Assembly (NCBI RefSeq): GCF_001070855.1
Contig: NZ_JVLH01000012.1
Coordinates: 62,001-126,000, forward strand
Reading direction: 5' to 3'
DNA: 64,000 nt
Source of the DNA: Trueperella pyogenes
GTDB taxonomy: Bacteria > Actinomycetota > Actinomycetes > Actinomycetales > Actinomycetaceae
In this document: positions 15,595 to 24,377 of the stretch, piece after piece
Layout of the letters: every line of letters begins with the position of its first letter
Position numbering within the stretch: position 1 is the first letter of the stretch
Position numbers and translations under genes: made by a program
Notes under the pieces: model-generated
The model's database searches: none
Seen by the model: the letters and a program-made list of their open reading frames with translations, nothing else
Told to the model about the DNA's origin: nothing

Positions 15595-16506
15595 ATGGGT
15601 AAGCGTAAGCCTCGTCCTTGGCCGGATCCTCCCAATCCTTTGGCGCTGCCAGTTATTGATAACCACACGCATCTTCCCGTCCACGAAGGTGAAATCCCGC
15701 GCGCGGACGGGGTGAAGATGTCCCTTGAAGAACAACTGGAGCGTGCACGCCAAGTAGGCGTGACGAGGATGATTTCCAGCGCCTGTGAACTGCCAGATTT
15801 TGATCCGATGCTCGAGCTTGCCCGTGCGCATGAGGGAGTTCGCGTAGCACTTGCGATCCACCCGAACGAGGCCGCCCTGCATGCCGGCTGTGCCGATCCT
15901 TCCCCCGATGGTTTGATTCCGCAGGTGCGTGAGCACCATATTCCCCTTGACGAGGCCTTGTCCGCAGTAGAGGGACGCTTGAGTGACCCGCTGGTGGTTG
16001 CTGTGGGGGAGAGCGGCTTGGATTACTTCCGCACCGCTGATCCCGGTCGTGAGGCCCAGAAGGAGTCCTTCCGCGCGCACATCGAAATGGCTGCTCGCCA
16101 CGATTTGCCACTGCAGATTCATGATCGTGATGCTCATGAGGACTCCATTGCCCTTCTGCGTGAGTGTGCGCTTCCGGATCAGCGCATTGTTTTCCATTGT
16201 TTCTCCGGCGATGCGCAGATGGCCGATGTCTTGGCTGAAAATGGCTGGTATGCGTCTTTTGCGGGGCCAATCAGTTATCCGGCAAATGACAACCTCCGTG
16301 AGGCATTTGAAGTCCTTCCACCCGAACTGGTGCTGGTTGAGACGGATGCTCCCTACTTGACTCCTATGCCGTGGAGGGGCTGCCCCAATGCTTCTTACGT
16401 CATGGCATATTCGGTGCGCTTTATGGCTGAGCTCTGGGGTATTTCAGAGCAGCTGGCGTGTGAGCGCCTGACGGAAAATGCCGAGCGAGTCTACGGAAGC
16501 TGGTAA
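15595..16506 (+). CDS. tatD: TatD-family metal-dependent hydrolase/DNase
   Basis: A 303-residue TIM-barrel hydrolase. Metal ligands are visible: IDNHTHLPV (first His pair, about 20-28), AVGESGLDYF (Glu, about 139), LQIHDRDA (His), VFHCFSG (His) and LVETDAPYLTP (Asp). TatD proteins have 3'-5' exonuclease activity and are linked to DNA repair. In actinobacteria tatD normally sits directly before rpfB-rsmA-ispE. Here that order is broken by two minus-strand genes and resumes at 19.9 kb. GAGGAGG sits almost against ATG 15595. Transcription should stop at the perfect hairpin 16587-16620. Confidence 0.92.
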   Translation: MGKRKPRPWPDPPNPLALPVIDNHTHLPVHEGEIPRADGVKMSLEEQLERARQVGVTRMISSACELPDFDPMLELARAHEGVRVALAIHPNEAALHAGCADPSPDGLIPQVREHHIPLDEALSAVEGRLSDPLVVAVGESGLDYFRTADPGREAQKESFRAHIEMAARHDLPLQIHDRDAHEDSIALLRECALPDQRIVFHCFSGDAQMADVLAENGWYASFAGPISYPANDNLREAFEVLPPELVLVETDAPYLTPMPWRGCPNASYVMAYSVRFMAELWGISEQLACERLTENAERVYGSW

Positions 16507-16586
16507 GCAATCGGCTAATGGGATAGCGCGGCGCTCGTGAGCGCTCGTGTGTCGGTCATGAGCACATGAGTTGAGGCTGAAACACA

Positions 16587-16620
16587 GTGGTGGGGCCTCC
16601 CTACGGGGAGGCCCCACCAC
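16587..16620. terminator. Perfect 15-bp hairpin with TACG tetraloop between convergent genes
   Basis: GTGGTGGGGCCTCCC at 16587-16601 pairs perfectly with 16606-16620 around the loop TACG. A C(UACG)G tetraloop is unusually stable in RNA. It lies between tatD (+) and the transglutaminase-like gene (-), so it can act in both directions. There is no strong T run on either side. Confidence 0.8.
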
Positions 16621-16641
16621 TCATATATGGGCCGAATCTCC

Positions 16642-18786
16642 TTAGAGGATCTTCTTCAGTGCAGGATCCTTCCAGGCGCGGTTCCTGGTCAGAAGCGGAT
16701 CATTATTCGGGATCATCAGGTACTTTGTCTCAACCGCGGGATCGCCGGAATCGCCACCGTCATTCCACGTGGTATCAACGGTCTTCCACGTTCCGTTAAC
16801 TTTCACCTGGTTCCATGCGTGTCCAGATTTAGAACCATTTCTTAGAGTGACAAGGCCGGTCACAACAACCGAACTCAAACCCGACTTAGTCGCTAGGAGC
16901 TGGAAGACGTTCGCGTAGCCTTCGCAGACGGTTGTTCCCTTGAAGAAAATACCGCCCGCATCGTGGTCAGGGGTGTATTCAGGCGTCAGAGTTCCTGTCT
17001 TTTCCCAGACCTTGTGGCTTCCTTCCAACCCGTCATAGTTGTAGGTCGCATGGTTAATGATCCAGGAGTTAATCGTTCGGACCTTGGTTTCCTCATCCAT
17101 TCCGGGCTTGATGATCTCTGCGACCACTTGGTCGGCTTTGCTATTGATCTGGCCCGAATAATCCTTGGGTGCAAGATGCTGATCGGTTGCGCCCTCAGTT
17201 CCCAAAGTGACATGAAGAATCTTGTCTTTCGGCGAGTATTCGCGGCCAATAATGAAGGGAATCAGACCGTTTTGATCTTTTGCCTCGGTCAATGCTGCTT
17301 TAATTCGTGAGTCAGATTCTGCTTCTGGGAACTGTGAAAGGTCGATATTTGTATACCCCATCATCAAGTTCGCAGCGACGTACTTTGACAGCGGCGTTGT
17401 CCCCAGCACCTGCACGGGAGTATCTGGGAAGGTGCGCGCCACATTGTCGTTGGATTCCTTCTTCTGGACTTGCTTGGTGTAGGTCAGATTGGGCGCAAAG
17501 TAACCGGTATTGGCCTTTTCCTGATCTTTCTTCAGCTTCTGGAGATCCTCGGTGTAGGTTGACGGATCGAAGTTATTGACAATGTAGGAGCTGGTGAATC
17601 GAGTATTGCCGATGTGATAGACGACGTGGAGTTTTGCTTCAGGATCTTTGATCGTCTTCGGGTTTGAGCTCGCAACCCAGCTCTTTTCGGGATCGACAAC
17701 CAAACTCTGCATACGAGTGTGTCCATCGGCCATCGTCACGGGGATCTGAGCGGGAAGCTCGCTCAAATTATCGAATCGCGAGCGATCCAGACCAAGCTGG
17801 CGCTGTGCGTTGAAAGCAATTCGAATAGGGGTATTCCCAAGGGTATTTGCGATATCGATAAAGTTGGACATCTTCGAGATCTTCGCGTTCTTCTTCGCGA
17901 TTACCGAAACTTGTGTTCCCTTGCTGTTGAGGATGCGGTCAAGCTCCTCGTCTGTCAGCCAGCCCTCGCCCTCGCGTGAGCTACCTTTGGAATCTTCCTG
18001 GACGGTTAGGAATGCATCCAGTGCGGTGTTCAGCGTTCGATCTCGTTGGGGTTCGTCATCAGCTCGTTGATCCGAATTCCACGAGGTCTGATTTGTCGTT
18101 GCAACAAGCTTTGGGCGGAGCTTAGTCGTTCCATCCTTATCGGTGGAGTTGAGGAAGACGACGTAGTAGGAGTCAGCGCCTTCGACCGGATCCCATGACA
18201 CGCTGAACGTACCGTTGTCTTCCTCGTCCACCGAGATGTTTTGCGGGCGGGGAAGGAAGCCCTCATCGCTGACGCGAATACGGCGAACGATCGGGTGTTC
18301 AAGAAGCTTGCCGGTTTGCAAGTCGTTGTATTGAACAAGGTAGTACATGGGGAGCAAACCCCAGCCTGAAGAGCCAGTGATGTCTGCAAGGGGGCTTGGG
18401 TGTGACTGCGACTGCAGAGTGAGCCACGAAGGTGAGATTGAAATACCTTCAGAAGCTCCGTACGTGCCGATCTCAAACTCTAGATCCACATCCAATGCCG
18501 CGTCGGAATAGACCGCGAATGGGGTTGCGAACCTCGAACTTTTACTATCGGCCTCATCCGACTTTCGCTTTTCGAAATCGGAGAGCTTGACCTTGGTGGG
18601 GATGACGAGTTGGTCGCCCTGATTGACTTCCTGCACTCCTTCAAGCCATTCGAATGCGGTGGGGTCATTCTTCTTGAGTTGATTGACGGAATCGTCAGCG
18701 CGAGCTACGGATGGGAGCGCAAAGGAGGCAAGAGTGACAATACTCAAGGCCGCAATGGTGCGCGTAAAAAAGCGTGAGAAGGTCAT
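16642..18786 (-). CDS. Secreted transglutaminase-like (papain-fold) protein
   Basis: A 714-residue exported protein. It has an N-terminal signal peptide (residues 1-30, ending PSVARA). A beta-rich region follows with a fibronectin-III-like stretch (about 180-235, FSVSWDPVEGADSYYVVFLN). The C-terminal transglutaminase-like domain (about 560-690) has a complete triad pattern: Cys in TTVCEGYANVFQLL, His in SGHAWNQVKV and Asp in KTVDTTWND. Such domains act as proteases, amidases or crosslinkers at the cell surface; which applies here is unknown. Its start overlaps the stop of the lipoprotein gene by four bases (ATGA), so the two are translationally coupled and probably work together. Confidence 0.82.
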   Translation of the reverse strand: MTFSRFFTRTIAALSIVTLASFALPSVARADDSVNQLKKNDPTAFEWLEGVQEVNQGDQLVIPTKVKLSDFEKRKSDEADSKSSRFATPFAVYSDAALDVDLEFEIGTYGASEGISISPSWLTLQSQSHPSPLADITGSSGWGLLPMYYLVQYNDLQTGKLLEHPIVRRIRVSDEGFLPRPQNISVDEEDNGTFSVSWDPVEGADSYYVVFLNSTDKDGTTKLRPKLVATTNQTSWNSDQRADDEPQRDRTLNTALDAFLTVQEDSKGSSREGEGWLTDEELDRILNSKGTQVSVIAKKNAKISKMSNFIDIANTLGNTPIRIAFNAQRQLGLDRSRFDNLSELPAQIPVTMADGHTRMQSLVVDPEKSWVASSNPKTIKDPEAKLHVVYHIGNTRFTSSYIVNNFDPSTYTEDLQKLKKDQEKANTGYFAPNLTYTKQVQKKESNDNVARTFPDTPVQVLGTTPLSKYVAANLMMGYTNIDLSQFPEAESDSRIKAALTEAKDQNGLIPFIIGREYSPKDKILHVTLGTEGATDQHLAPKDYSGQINSKADQVVAEIIKPGMDEETKVRTINSWIINHATYNYDGLEGSHKVWEKTGTLTPEYTPDHDAGGIFFKGTTVCEGYANVFQLLATKSGLSSVVVTGLVTLRNGSKSGHAWNQVKVNGTWKTVDTTWNDGGDSGDPAVETKYLMIPNNDPLLTRNRAWKDPALKKIL

Positions 18787-19580
18787 TTGATCGTTGTCTC
18801 CAGAGGTTGGACGGTCTGGCAGTAAATGTCCGGGGTGAGTCCCTTACCGTTTGTGCACATCGCCAAGGAGAACTTGGTCGAATTCGGATCGCCCTGTGCA
18901 ACGAAAAGGGAAGAGTAGGTCTTCGCCTTATCCCCAACCAGATAACCGGTGTATCCCTGGGGTTCTTGAGCGTCCTTCACCTGCGGGTCGTCGGAGGTAA
19001 ATTGGCTGGTATCGGGGGCCTTCAACAGCTGCGCATCCACATCGGAAAGCTTAAAAATCGGGACATCATTGCGATCGCCTGAACCGGCTAGGAGTGCCTT
19101 TGCCTCATCAGTTCCAGGAAGTGGTGATGTGCTTGCGTAGAAAACCCAGCGCAGCGCGTTATCGGGCGATTCCTTTGCGCCAGTTGCATGGTTCTCAAAC
19201 TTGTAGTCGATCTTGATGATTGACTTTCCATCATTGGTCGTTTGAGGAAGTTTTGATGCGCCTAAAAGAGTGAAGGCGAAATAACCGCGGTCAGTGCGGG
19301 CGGTGACTAATTTTAATTTGCCATCAAAACGCAGCGAGTAACTGCCAAGGTAAAGCTTTGAGTCGTCTGCACTGAAAGTTTCCTTGCCTTCGGGCTGAGG
19401 GGAGACGGAGCTGAGGTCACGCAGTTTGTCATTCGGCGCGGTACTAAAGAAGACGGTCTTCTCGAAGCTCGGCTCTGAGCCGTCGCCCGTTGTGGATCCG
19501 GAGCCACAAGCTGCCATGGATACTCCCAAGAGTGCACATGTAGCAAACGCCCAAATCCCGCGGTGACGTGACATCATCAT
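18783..19580 (-). CDS. Predicted lipoprotein of unknown function
   Basis: A 265-residue protein with a lipoprotein signal: basic N-terminus, hydrophobic core, and lipobox SMAAC with the acylated Cys at about residue 25, followed by a Gly/Ser/Thr-rich spacer. The rest is soluble and mostly beta-like by composition. Two cysteines near the C-terminus (AMCTNGKG..DIYCQTV) could form a disulfide. I do not recognise the family. It is first in a two-gene unit with the transglutaminase-like protein and overlaps it by four bases, which suggests that it is a partner or membrane tether (inference). GAAGGGA precedes the first of three consecutive Met codons. Confidence 0.75.
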   Translation of the reverse strand: MMMSRHRGIWAFATCALLGVSMAACGSGSTTGDGSEPSFEKTVFFSTAPNDKLRDLSSVSPQPEGKETFSADDSKLYLGSYSLRFDGKLKLVTARTDRGYFAFTLLGASKLPQTTNDGKSIIKIDYKFENHATGAKESPDNALRWVFYASTSPLPGTDEAKALLAGSGDRNDVPIFKLSDVDAQLLKAPDTSQFTSDDPQVKDAQEPQGYTGYLVGDKAKTYSSLFVAQGDPNSTKFSLAMCTNGKGLTPDIYCQTVQPLETTIK

Positions 19581-19802
19581 TCACGGTCCCTTCATCGAAG
19601 CGGTTGAAATCTGCCTTTATCCTAATGTTCGTCACTGAATAAACGCCAATTTGAGCAATCAATCTCTCATGTCATGAATCTGGGTTTCTGTTACTTATGT
19701 GACGAGTGTGATTAATGATGTAAATGTTTATGGTCCCCATCACTAACGCTCGCTTGGTCTATTCGGAACCCTGTAGCGTGTGAACTGTTCGTTCGCCGCA
19801 GG

Positions 19803-19831
19803 CTCGCATGCGAGTTGCGCTTCTATGAAGC
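19803..19831 (+). other. Two short hairpins in the rpf leader
   Basis: CTCGCATGCGAG (19803-19814) is a perfect 12-base palindrome. GCTTC-TAT-GAAGC (19819-19831) follows at once. Both lie within 65 bases of the rpf start codon. They may be mRNA structure or an operator; no known riboswitch consensus is recognised. The remainder of the divergent 19581-19864 spacer shows nothing further that I can name. Confidence 0.4.
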
Positions 19832-19864
19832 TGCCAGGGCGAATCCTACGAAGTCTGGAGTTAC

Positions 19865-20989
19865 GTGAATTTCCACCCCTCGCGCAAGGCAGTCATTGCC
19901 AGCGCTGCAGTTGCAGCATTTGCCGTCACCGGTATCGCCGGGACATCGGTAGCCACGTCATTTAGAGATGTCACCCTGGAAGTCGATGGGGTCTCCATCC
20001 CCGTATCGGGATTCATGGGCAAGGTCTCTGATGTTCTGTCAACTGCGGGTGTAGAAGTTTCTCCCCATGATCTGGTTGCGCCCTCCCTCCAAGAAGGCGT
20101 GACGAATGGTCAGACTGTCGTCGTTCGTCGCGCGCAGCGCTACCTGATCGATATCAACGGTGTTTCAACCCCCACGTGGTCCACCGCTACGGATATCAAC
20201 AACCTCATGAATCAGGTCGGCACCACCGGCGCGGTAATCGCTGCTGACCGCTCGACCTCTCGTGCAACCCTTCCTGCGCTTACGGCAACCGGGAACATTC
20301 GCGTCATTGCTGATGGGCAAACCCACACCGTTGACGCCCGCGAAGGCACTGATGCCTCGGACCTGCTCCAGCAGGCAGGGGTTCAGGTTTCACCCCTTGA
20401 TCGCGTGACCTTCTCAAGTGATGACCAAGGCGTATTCCTCAAGGTCACCCGAGTTCAACGTGGCACGGAAGAACGCGAAGAAACTCTGGCCAAGGAAGTG
20501 GAGGAACAAGAAGACTCCAGCTTGGCCAAGGGAACTAAGCGCGTTGTTCAGGAAGGCTCTGACGGCTCCATCAAGCGCAGCTTCTACGTCGAGCGTCGTG
20601 ATGGCCAAGAGGTCGTGAGCCAGATGCTGAGCGAAAACCGTACCGAACCGGTTAAGAAGATCGTCAAGGTCGGCACCAAGGAGACCACTTCAGCAAGCTC
20701 CTCTTCGAACTCAGGGTCCTCGGCCTCGTCGTCCTCGGCAACGGTCAGCGGAGATGGAGTCTGGGCAGCCCTGGCCCGCTGCGAATCGGGCGGCAACCCC
20801 GCAACGAATACCGGTAACGGCTACTATGGCCTCTACCAATTCTCTGCTTCCACGTGGCGTGCAATGGGCGGTACCGGACTGCCCTCCGAGGCCTCTGCAG
20901 CAGAACAGACCCAACGCGCACAGGCGCTTCAGGCCCGTTCCGGATGGGGCCAGTGGCCCGCGTGCGCTCGAGCACTAGGACTTCTGTGA
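19865..20989 (+). CDS. rpfB: Resuscitation-promoting factor, RpfB-type
   Basis: A 374-residue secreted muralytic enzyme. Signal/anchor at residues 7-30. DUF348 repeats at about 33-200, each with a 'V.VDG....V' opening. A G5-like segment spans about 205-285 (KGTKRVVQEGSDGSIKRSFYVERRDGQEV). A Ser-rich linker leads to the C-terminal Rpf domain (about 300-374) with catalytic Glu in ARCESGGN and the NGYYGLYQFSASTWRAMGG motif. Rpf enzymes cleave peptidoglycan and promote exit from dormancy. GTG start with TGGAG upstream. It precedes a second DUF348/G5 gene with a 4-base overlap, then rsmA and ispE, the conserved actinobacterial order. Confidence 0.93.
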   Translation: MNFHPSRKAVIASAAVAAFAVTGIAGTSVATSFRDVTLEVDGVSIPVSGFMGKVSDVLSTAGVEVSPHDLVAPSLQEGVTNGQTVVVRRAQRYLIDINGVSTPTWSTATDINNLMNQVGTTGAVIAADRSTSRATLPALTATGNIRVIADGQTHTVDAREGTDASDLLQQAGVQVSPLDRVTFSSDDQGVFLKVTRVQRGTEEREETLAKEVEEQEDSSLAKGTKRVVQEGSDGSIKRSFYVERRDGQEVVSQMLSENRTEPVKKIVKVGTKETTSASSSSNSGSSASSSSATVSGDGVWAALARCESGGNPATNTGNGYYGLYQFSASTWRAMGGTGLPSEASAAEQTQRAQALQARSGWGQWPACARALGLL

Positions 20990-22347
20990 ACGCAGCTCGC
21001 CACAGCCGCACCGCTTCATGGGCGCCGACGAAACGTCGCGTCTTGGCAGGTGCAGGCGCAGCCAGCATGGCCATGTTTGTGGTTGCGGGAGCGGGCATTG
21101 CCCGCGCGCATTCAACCGTCAACCTTGAAGTTGATGGCATCGTCTACCCGGTTTCTACCTGGTCGCACACCGTTTCAGGCGTTCTGAGCCAAGCGGATAT
21201 TGAGCTAGGCGAACACGACAAAGTCCAGCCCGCAGCCTCGCAATACGTTGCAAACGGACAGACGATCGTCGTGCGCACGGCGAAGCCCTACACTCTGACC
21301 ATTAACGGAGATCGAACAACCCTATGGTCGACCGCGCCCTCAGCTGAAGGTGTGCTTTCAGGCCTGGGTGCGGATTCGACAAAAGCCGTTCTTGCCGTCG
21401 ACCGTTCCTATTCGCGTTCCAGTCTGACTCCTCTGGTTACCCAGACGCGCACTGTCACCATTAACGTCGACGGAAGTTCGCGTCAGGTCACCGCGCGTGA
21501 AGGCATGGATACCAGAGCCATCTTGAATAAAGAAAAAATCAACCTGGGGCCCCTGGACCGTGTTGAGGTGAAGAATTCTGACGGCCTGACCATCGATATT
21601 CACAGGGTCTCGCGCGCGCTTGCGCCGCGAAAAGTGCCGATTCCCTTCGAGGAACACCGTCAAGATTCCGACCAGCTTTTCGTTGGTGAAGAACAAGTCA
21701 CCACGAAGGGTGTTGAGGGCGAATCTGAAGAACTGACCTGGAGTGAAAACGTCGACGGTGGGGAAGCATATGCAGCACCACTGAATTCGAAGGTGACTCG
21801 CGAACCTACCGCGCAGATTCGCTCGGTTGGAACCAAGGAAGTCACTCCCAAGGCGCTGATTGAAGCCGGTTTGGACCCCAAGGCAACGCTGGAAGAAAAG
21901 ACCGAAGCTGACGGAACGAAATCAATCCGTTACCGCGCGAAGCTCGGGACGCTCTCGACGGCCTCGGAGATTACTGCAGCGGGAGGTAACTCAGCTGAAG
22001 TTGCCCAAGCGATGGTCGCGGCAGATATCCCCTTGACCTATTCGGGTGAGGATCCCCGTTCTTTGGCTAAGCCCCTGGTGAGCGCTCGCGGATGGGGAGA
22101 CTCCGAATTTCAATGCTTGGTCGCACTGTGGAACCGTGAGTCCCACTGGAATCCCTACGCGAAGAACTCCTCTTCCGGCGCCTACGGCATTCCGCAGGCA
22201 CTGCCGGGAAGCAAGATGGCTTCGGCGGGTTCAGATTGGCAAACCAACCCGGTCACGCAGATCAAGTGGGGCTTGGGGTACATCGCCGGACGCTATGGGA
22301 CACCGTGCTCTGCGCTGGGGCATTCAAACTCCGTCGGATGGTACTGA
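20986..22347 (+). CDS. DUF348/G5 protein with a different C-terminal lysozyme-like domain
   Basis: A 453-residue secreted protein, paralogous to the preceding RpfB in its N-terminal two thirds. It has an N-terminal membrane/signal segment (about 15-42), DUF348 repeats (about 45-215) and a G5 domain (about 235-315). The C-terminus differs. Instead of the Rpf fold it carries a lytic-transglycosylase-like domain (about 375-453): CLVALWNRESHWNPYAKNSS with the likely catalytic Glu, then GAYGIPQALPG and a terminal Cys-containing segment ending SVGWY, as in aggregation-promoting-factor-like proteins. GTG 20986 overlaps the upstream TGA as GTGA, so translation is coupled. An in-frame start at 20854 would lie inside the first gene. 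Confidence 0.85.
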   Translation: MNAARHSRTASWAPTKRRVLAGAGAASMAMFVVAGAGIARAHSTVNLEVDGIVYPVSTWSHTVSGVLSQADIELGEHDKVQPAASQYVANGQTIVVRTAKPYTLTINGDRTTLWSTAPSAEGVLSGLGADSTKAVLAVDRSYSRSSLTPLVTQTRTVTINVDGSSRQVTAREGMDTRAILNKEKINLGPLDRVEVKNSDGLTIDIHRVSRALAPRKVPIPFEEHRQDSDQLFVGEEQVTTKGVEGESEELTWSENVDGGEAYAAPLNSKVTREPTAQIRSVGTKEVTPKALIEAGLDPKATLEEKTEADGTKSIRYRAKLGTLSTASEITAAGGNSAEVAQAMVAADIPLTYSGEDPRSLAKPLVSARGWGDSEFQCLVALWNRESHWNPYAKNSSSGAYGIPQALPGSKMASAGSDWQTNPVTQIKWGLGYIAGRYGTPCSALGHSNSVGWY

Positions 22348-22364
22348 TCCTTTAGGATGGGAGC

Positions 22365-23411
22365 GTGACTTCTCCCCGTCGATATTCCACGCCGAATGTG
22401 CCCAGTGATGCCCAGCCCAGCGAGAGCGGGCTGCTTGGTCCTATTGAAGTGCACGCGATCTGCCAGGCGCTTGGTGTGCGCCCAACTAAGACCCTGGGAC
22501 AAAACTTTGTCCATGATGCCGGTACTGTTCGGCGCATCGTGCGTGACGCGGGAATTGGCGAAGGAACACAGGTCATTGAGGTCGGGCCCGGGCTGGGTTC
22601 GCTGACCCTTGGACTTCTTGAAGCGGGGGCACAGGTACGAGCCATTGAAATCGATCCGGTGCTTGCCCGTGCGCTTCCGGTGACCGTTGCGCAGCGCATG
22701 CCTGAGGCCGCGGAGCGTCTCCACGTGATCAATCGAGATGCCGTTCAGATTAATGGCCTCGAAGACTTTGAGGATGATTGGCCGGCGCCAACGCACCTGG
22801 TGGCGAATCTTCCCTACAATGTTGCGGTTCCCTTGCTGCTTTCCATGTTGGAGTCCTTCCCCTCCTTAGAGTCGGCACTAGTAATGGTTCAGGCCGAGGT
22901 TGCCGATCGCCTGGCTGCTCAGCCGGGCTCGCGTACCTACGGAGTTCCTTCGGTAAAGGCCGCGTGGTACGGAACGGCAACCCGCGCGGGGACCATTGGA
23001 CGCTCGGTATTCTGGCCTGTTCCCAACGTGGATTCCGCGCTGGTGGAGCTTCGGCGTTCGAAAACCCCGCGCGGGGATATATCCTCGCGTCTTGCGACTT
23101 TCGAGGTCTGCGATACGGCATTTTCTCAGCGCCGGAAAACCCTGCGCGCCGCTTTGAAGAATTGGGCCGGTAGTGCCGAGGTCGCGCAGGAGCTGTGCGA
23201 CCGCGCTGACGTAGATTCTTCGATCCGAGGCGAAAAGCTGGGGATTGACGATTACGTGCGTCTCGGTTCAGTTTTGCTTGAAATGCGCGCTGAGGGCAAG
23301 ATTTCTCTTCCGGAGCAGGATCGTTACGCCAAGGAGCGCCGCGCTGCTGAAGATTCGGAGCATACAATGCAGGAAAGCGAGCACAGCGGGGTGGAGCAGC
23401 CCCGTGCGTGA
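22365..23411 (+). CDS. rsmA: 16S rRNA (adenine1518/1519-N6)-dimethyltransferase
   Basis: A 348-residue KsgA/RsmA enzyme that dimethylates two adjacent adenines in helix 45 of 16S rRNA during small-subunit maturation. SAM motifs: LGQNFVHDAGTVRRIV (about 43-58), VIEVGPGLGSLTLGLLEAG (motif I), AIEIDPVLARAL, and the target motif LVANLPYNVAVPLLL (NLPY). It ends with an extra acidic tail of about 40 residues. The GTG at 22365 lies 17 bases after the muralytic gene. Its last bases overlap the ispE start by eight. Confidence 0.95.
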   Translation: MTSPRRYSTPNVPSDAQPSESGLLGPIEVHAICQALGVRPTKTLGQNFVHDAGTVRRIVRDAGIGEGTQVIEVGPGLGSLTLGLLEAGAQVRAIEIDPVLARALPVTVAQRMPEAAERLHVINRDAVQINGLEDFEDDWPAPTHLVANLPYNVAVPLLLSMLESFPSLESALVMVQAEVADRLAAQPGSRTYGVPSVKAAWYGTATRAGTIGRSVFWPVPNVDSALVELRRSKTPRGDISSRLATFEVCDTAFSQRRKTLRAALKNWAGSAEVAQELCDRADVDSSIRGEKLGIDDYVRLGSVLLEMRAEGKISLPEQDRYAKERRAAEDSEHTMQESEHSGVEQPRA

Positions 23412-24375
23412 GGTACGTGCATCGGCACCCGGGAAGGTCAATGTCATCCTTCGTGCGGGTGCCCCGGATGCTGATGGATATCACGAGCTGGTCACAGTCT
23501 TTGAATGCCTAGATGTTCGTGAAAGCGTGACCGTACGTACCTCAAAGTCGCCAGGTATCCGCATTGAAACGGTGGCATACAGTGCTGATGGCTCGGTAGA
23601 TGAAGTTGCAACAGCTGCGATGGCAGATCTTGATCCCGCCACTCATCTGGCATATCGGGCAGCTCGTGCACTGCAAAAACTGGCCGCGGCCGGTCCTTGG
23701 GCTCAGACTGCTGCCGGTGTAAGTATTCACGTTGATAAACGCATTCCGATAGCCGGAGGAATGGCCGGAGGCTCCGCTGACGCTGCCGCTGCTCTGGTTG
23801 CCTGCAACCAGCTGTGGGGATTGGGATTGACGCTTGAACAGCTCTGCCAGATCGGCCGTACTCTGGGCGCAGATGTGCCTGCCTGCATTATGGGCGGAAT
23901 GACTCTGGGGCAGGGGAGAGGGGACCGCCTCACTTCCTTGCTTGATCCGGATCAGGCGTTGTGGCCGCGTCATTACTGGGTGATGGCGCGTGCGCACCAC
24001 GGCCTGTCGACCCCCGAGGTCTTTCGAACCCTTGATCAGCTGCGAGAAGGCGGCGTTCCAGCACAGCTGAGTGAGACGGAGAGGCAAGCACTTTGCGCAG
24101 ATGCCGACGCACTTGCTTCGGTGCTGTGCAATGACCTGACTGCCCCAGCTCTACACTTGTACCCCGAACTCGCAACAACGATTCACGACGCGATGGATGC
24201 GGGTGCCTGCGCAGCGATCCTTTCGGGGTCGGGGCCGACCATTGCTGTCCTTGCCCGTAATAGGGAACATGCCGATGAACTCGCTGAAGCTCTTCGAACA
24301 AGCAGTGAAGTCAGCGCAGTCCTACCGACGTCCGGCCCGGCAGTGGGGGCAATCGTGGAAGAAGAGGAGAGCTAA
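23404..24375 (+). CDS. ispE: 4-diphosphocytidyl-2-C-methyl-D-erythritol kinase
   Basis: A 323-residue GHMP kinase of the non-mevalonate (MEP) isoprenoid pathway. Motifs: ASAPGKVNVILRAG with the conserved Lys at the N-terminus, DGYHELVTVFECLD, the ATP loop PIAGGMAGGSADAAA (about 112-126), and ILSGSGPTIAVLA near the C-terminus. The GTG at 23404 was chosen because it gives the standard N-terminus REVRASAPGK. Longer frames starting inside rsmA (23245) add unrelated residues. It overlaps rsmA by eight bases and is followed two bases later by an ABC-F gene. Confidence 0.95.
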   Translation: MREVRASAPGKVNVILRAGAPDADGYHELVTVFECLDVRESVTVRTSKSPGIRIETVAYSADGSVDEVATAAMADLDPATHLAYRAARALQKLAAAGPWAQTAAGVSIHVDKRIPIAGGMAGGSADAAAALVACNQLWGLGLTLEQLCQIGRTLGADVPACIMGGMTLGQGRGDRLTSLLDPDQALWPRHYWVMARAHHGLSTPEVFRTLDQLREGGVPAQLSETERQALCADADALASVLCNDLTAPALHLYPELATTIHDAMDAGACAAILSGSGPTIAVLARNREHADELAEALRTSSEVSAVLPTSGPAVGAIVEEEES

Positions 24376-24377
24376 GA

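Noticed and set aside
19581-19864. Possible c-di-AMP (ydaO) riboswitch upstream of rpfB, as in some actinobacteria
   Set aside because: Only a GGGCGAATCC-like fragment matches by eye. The remaining conserved segments and the needed length between it and the start codon are absent.
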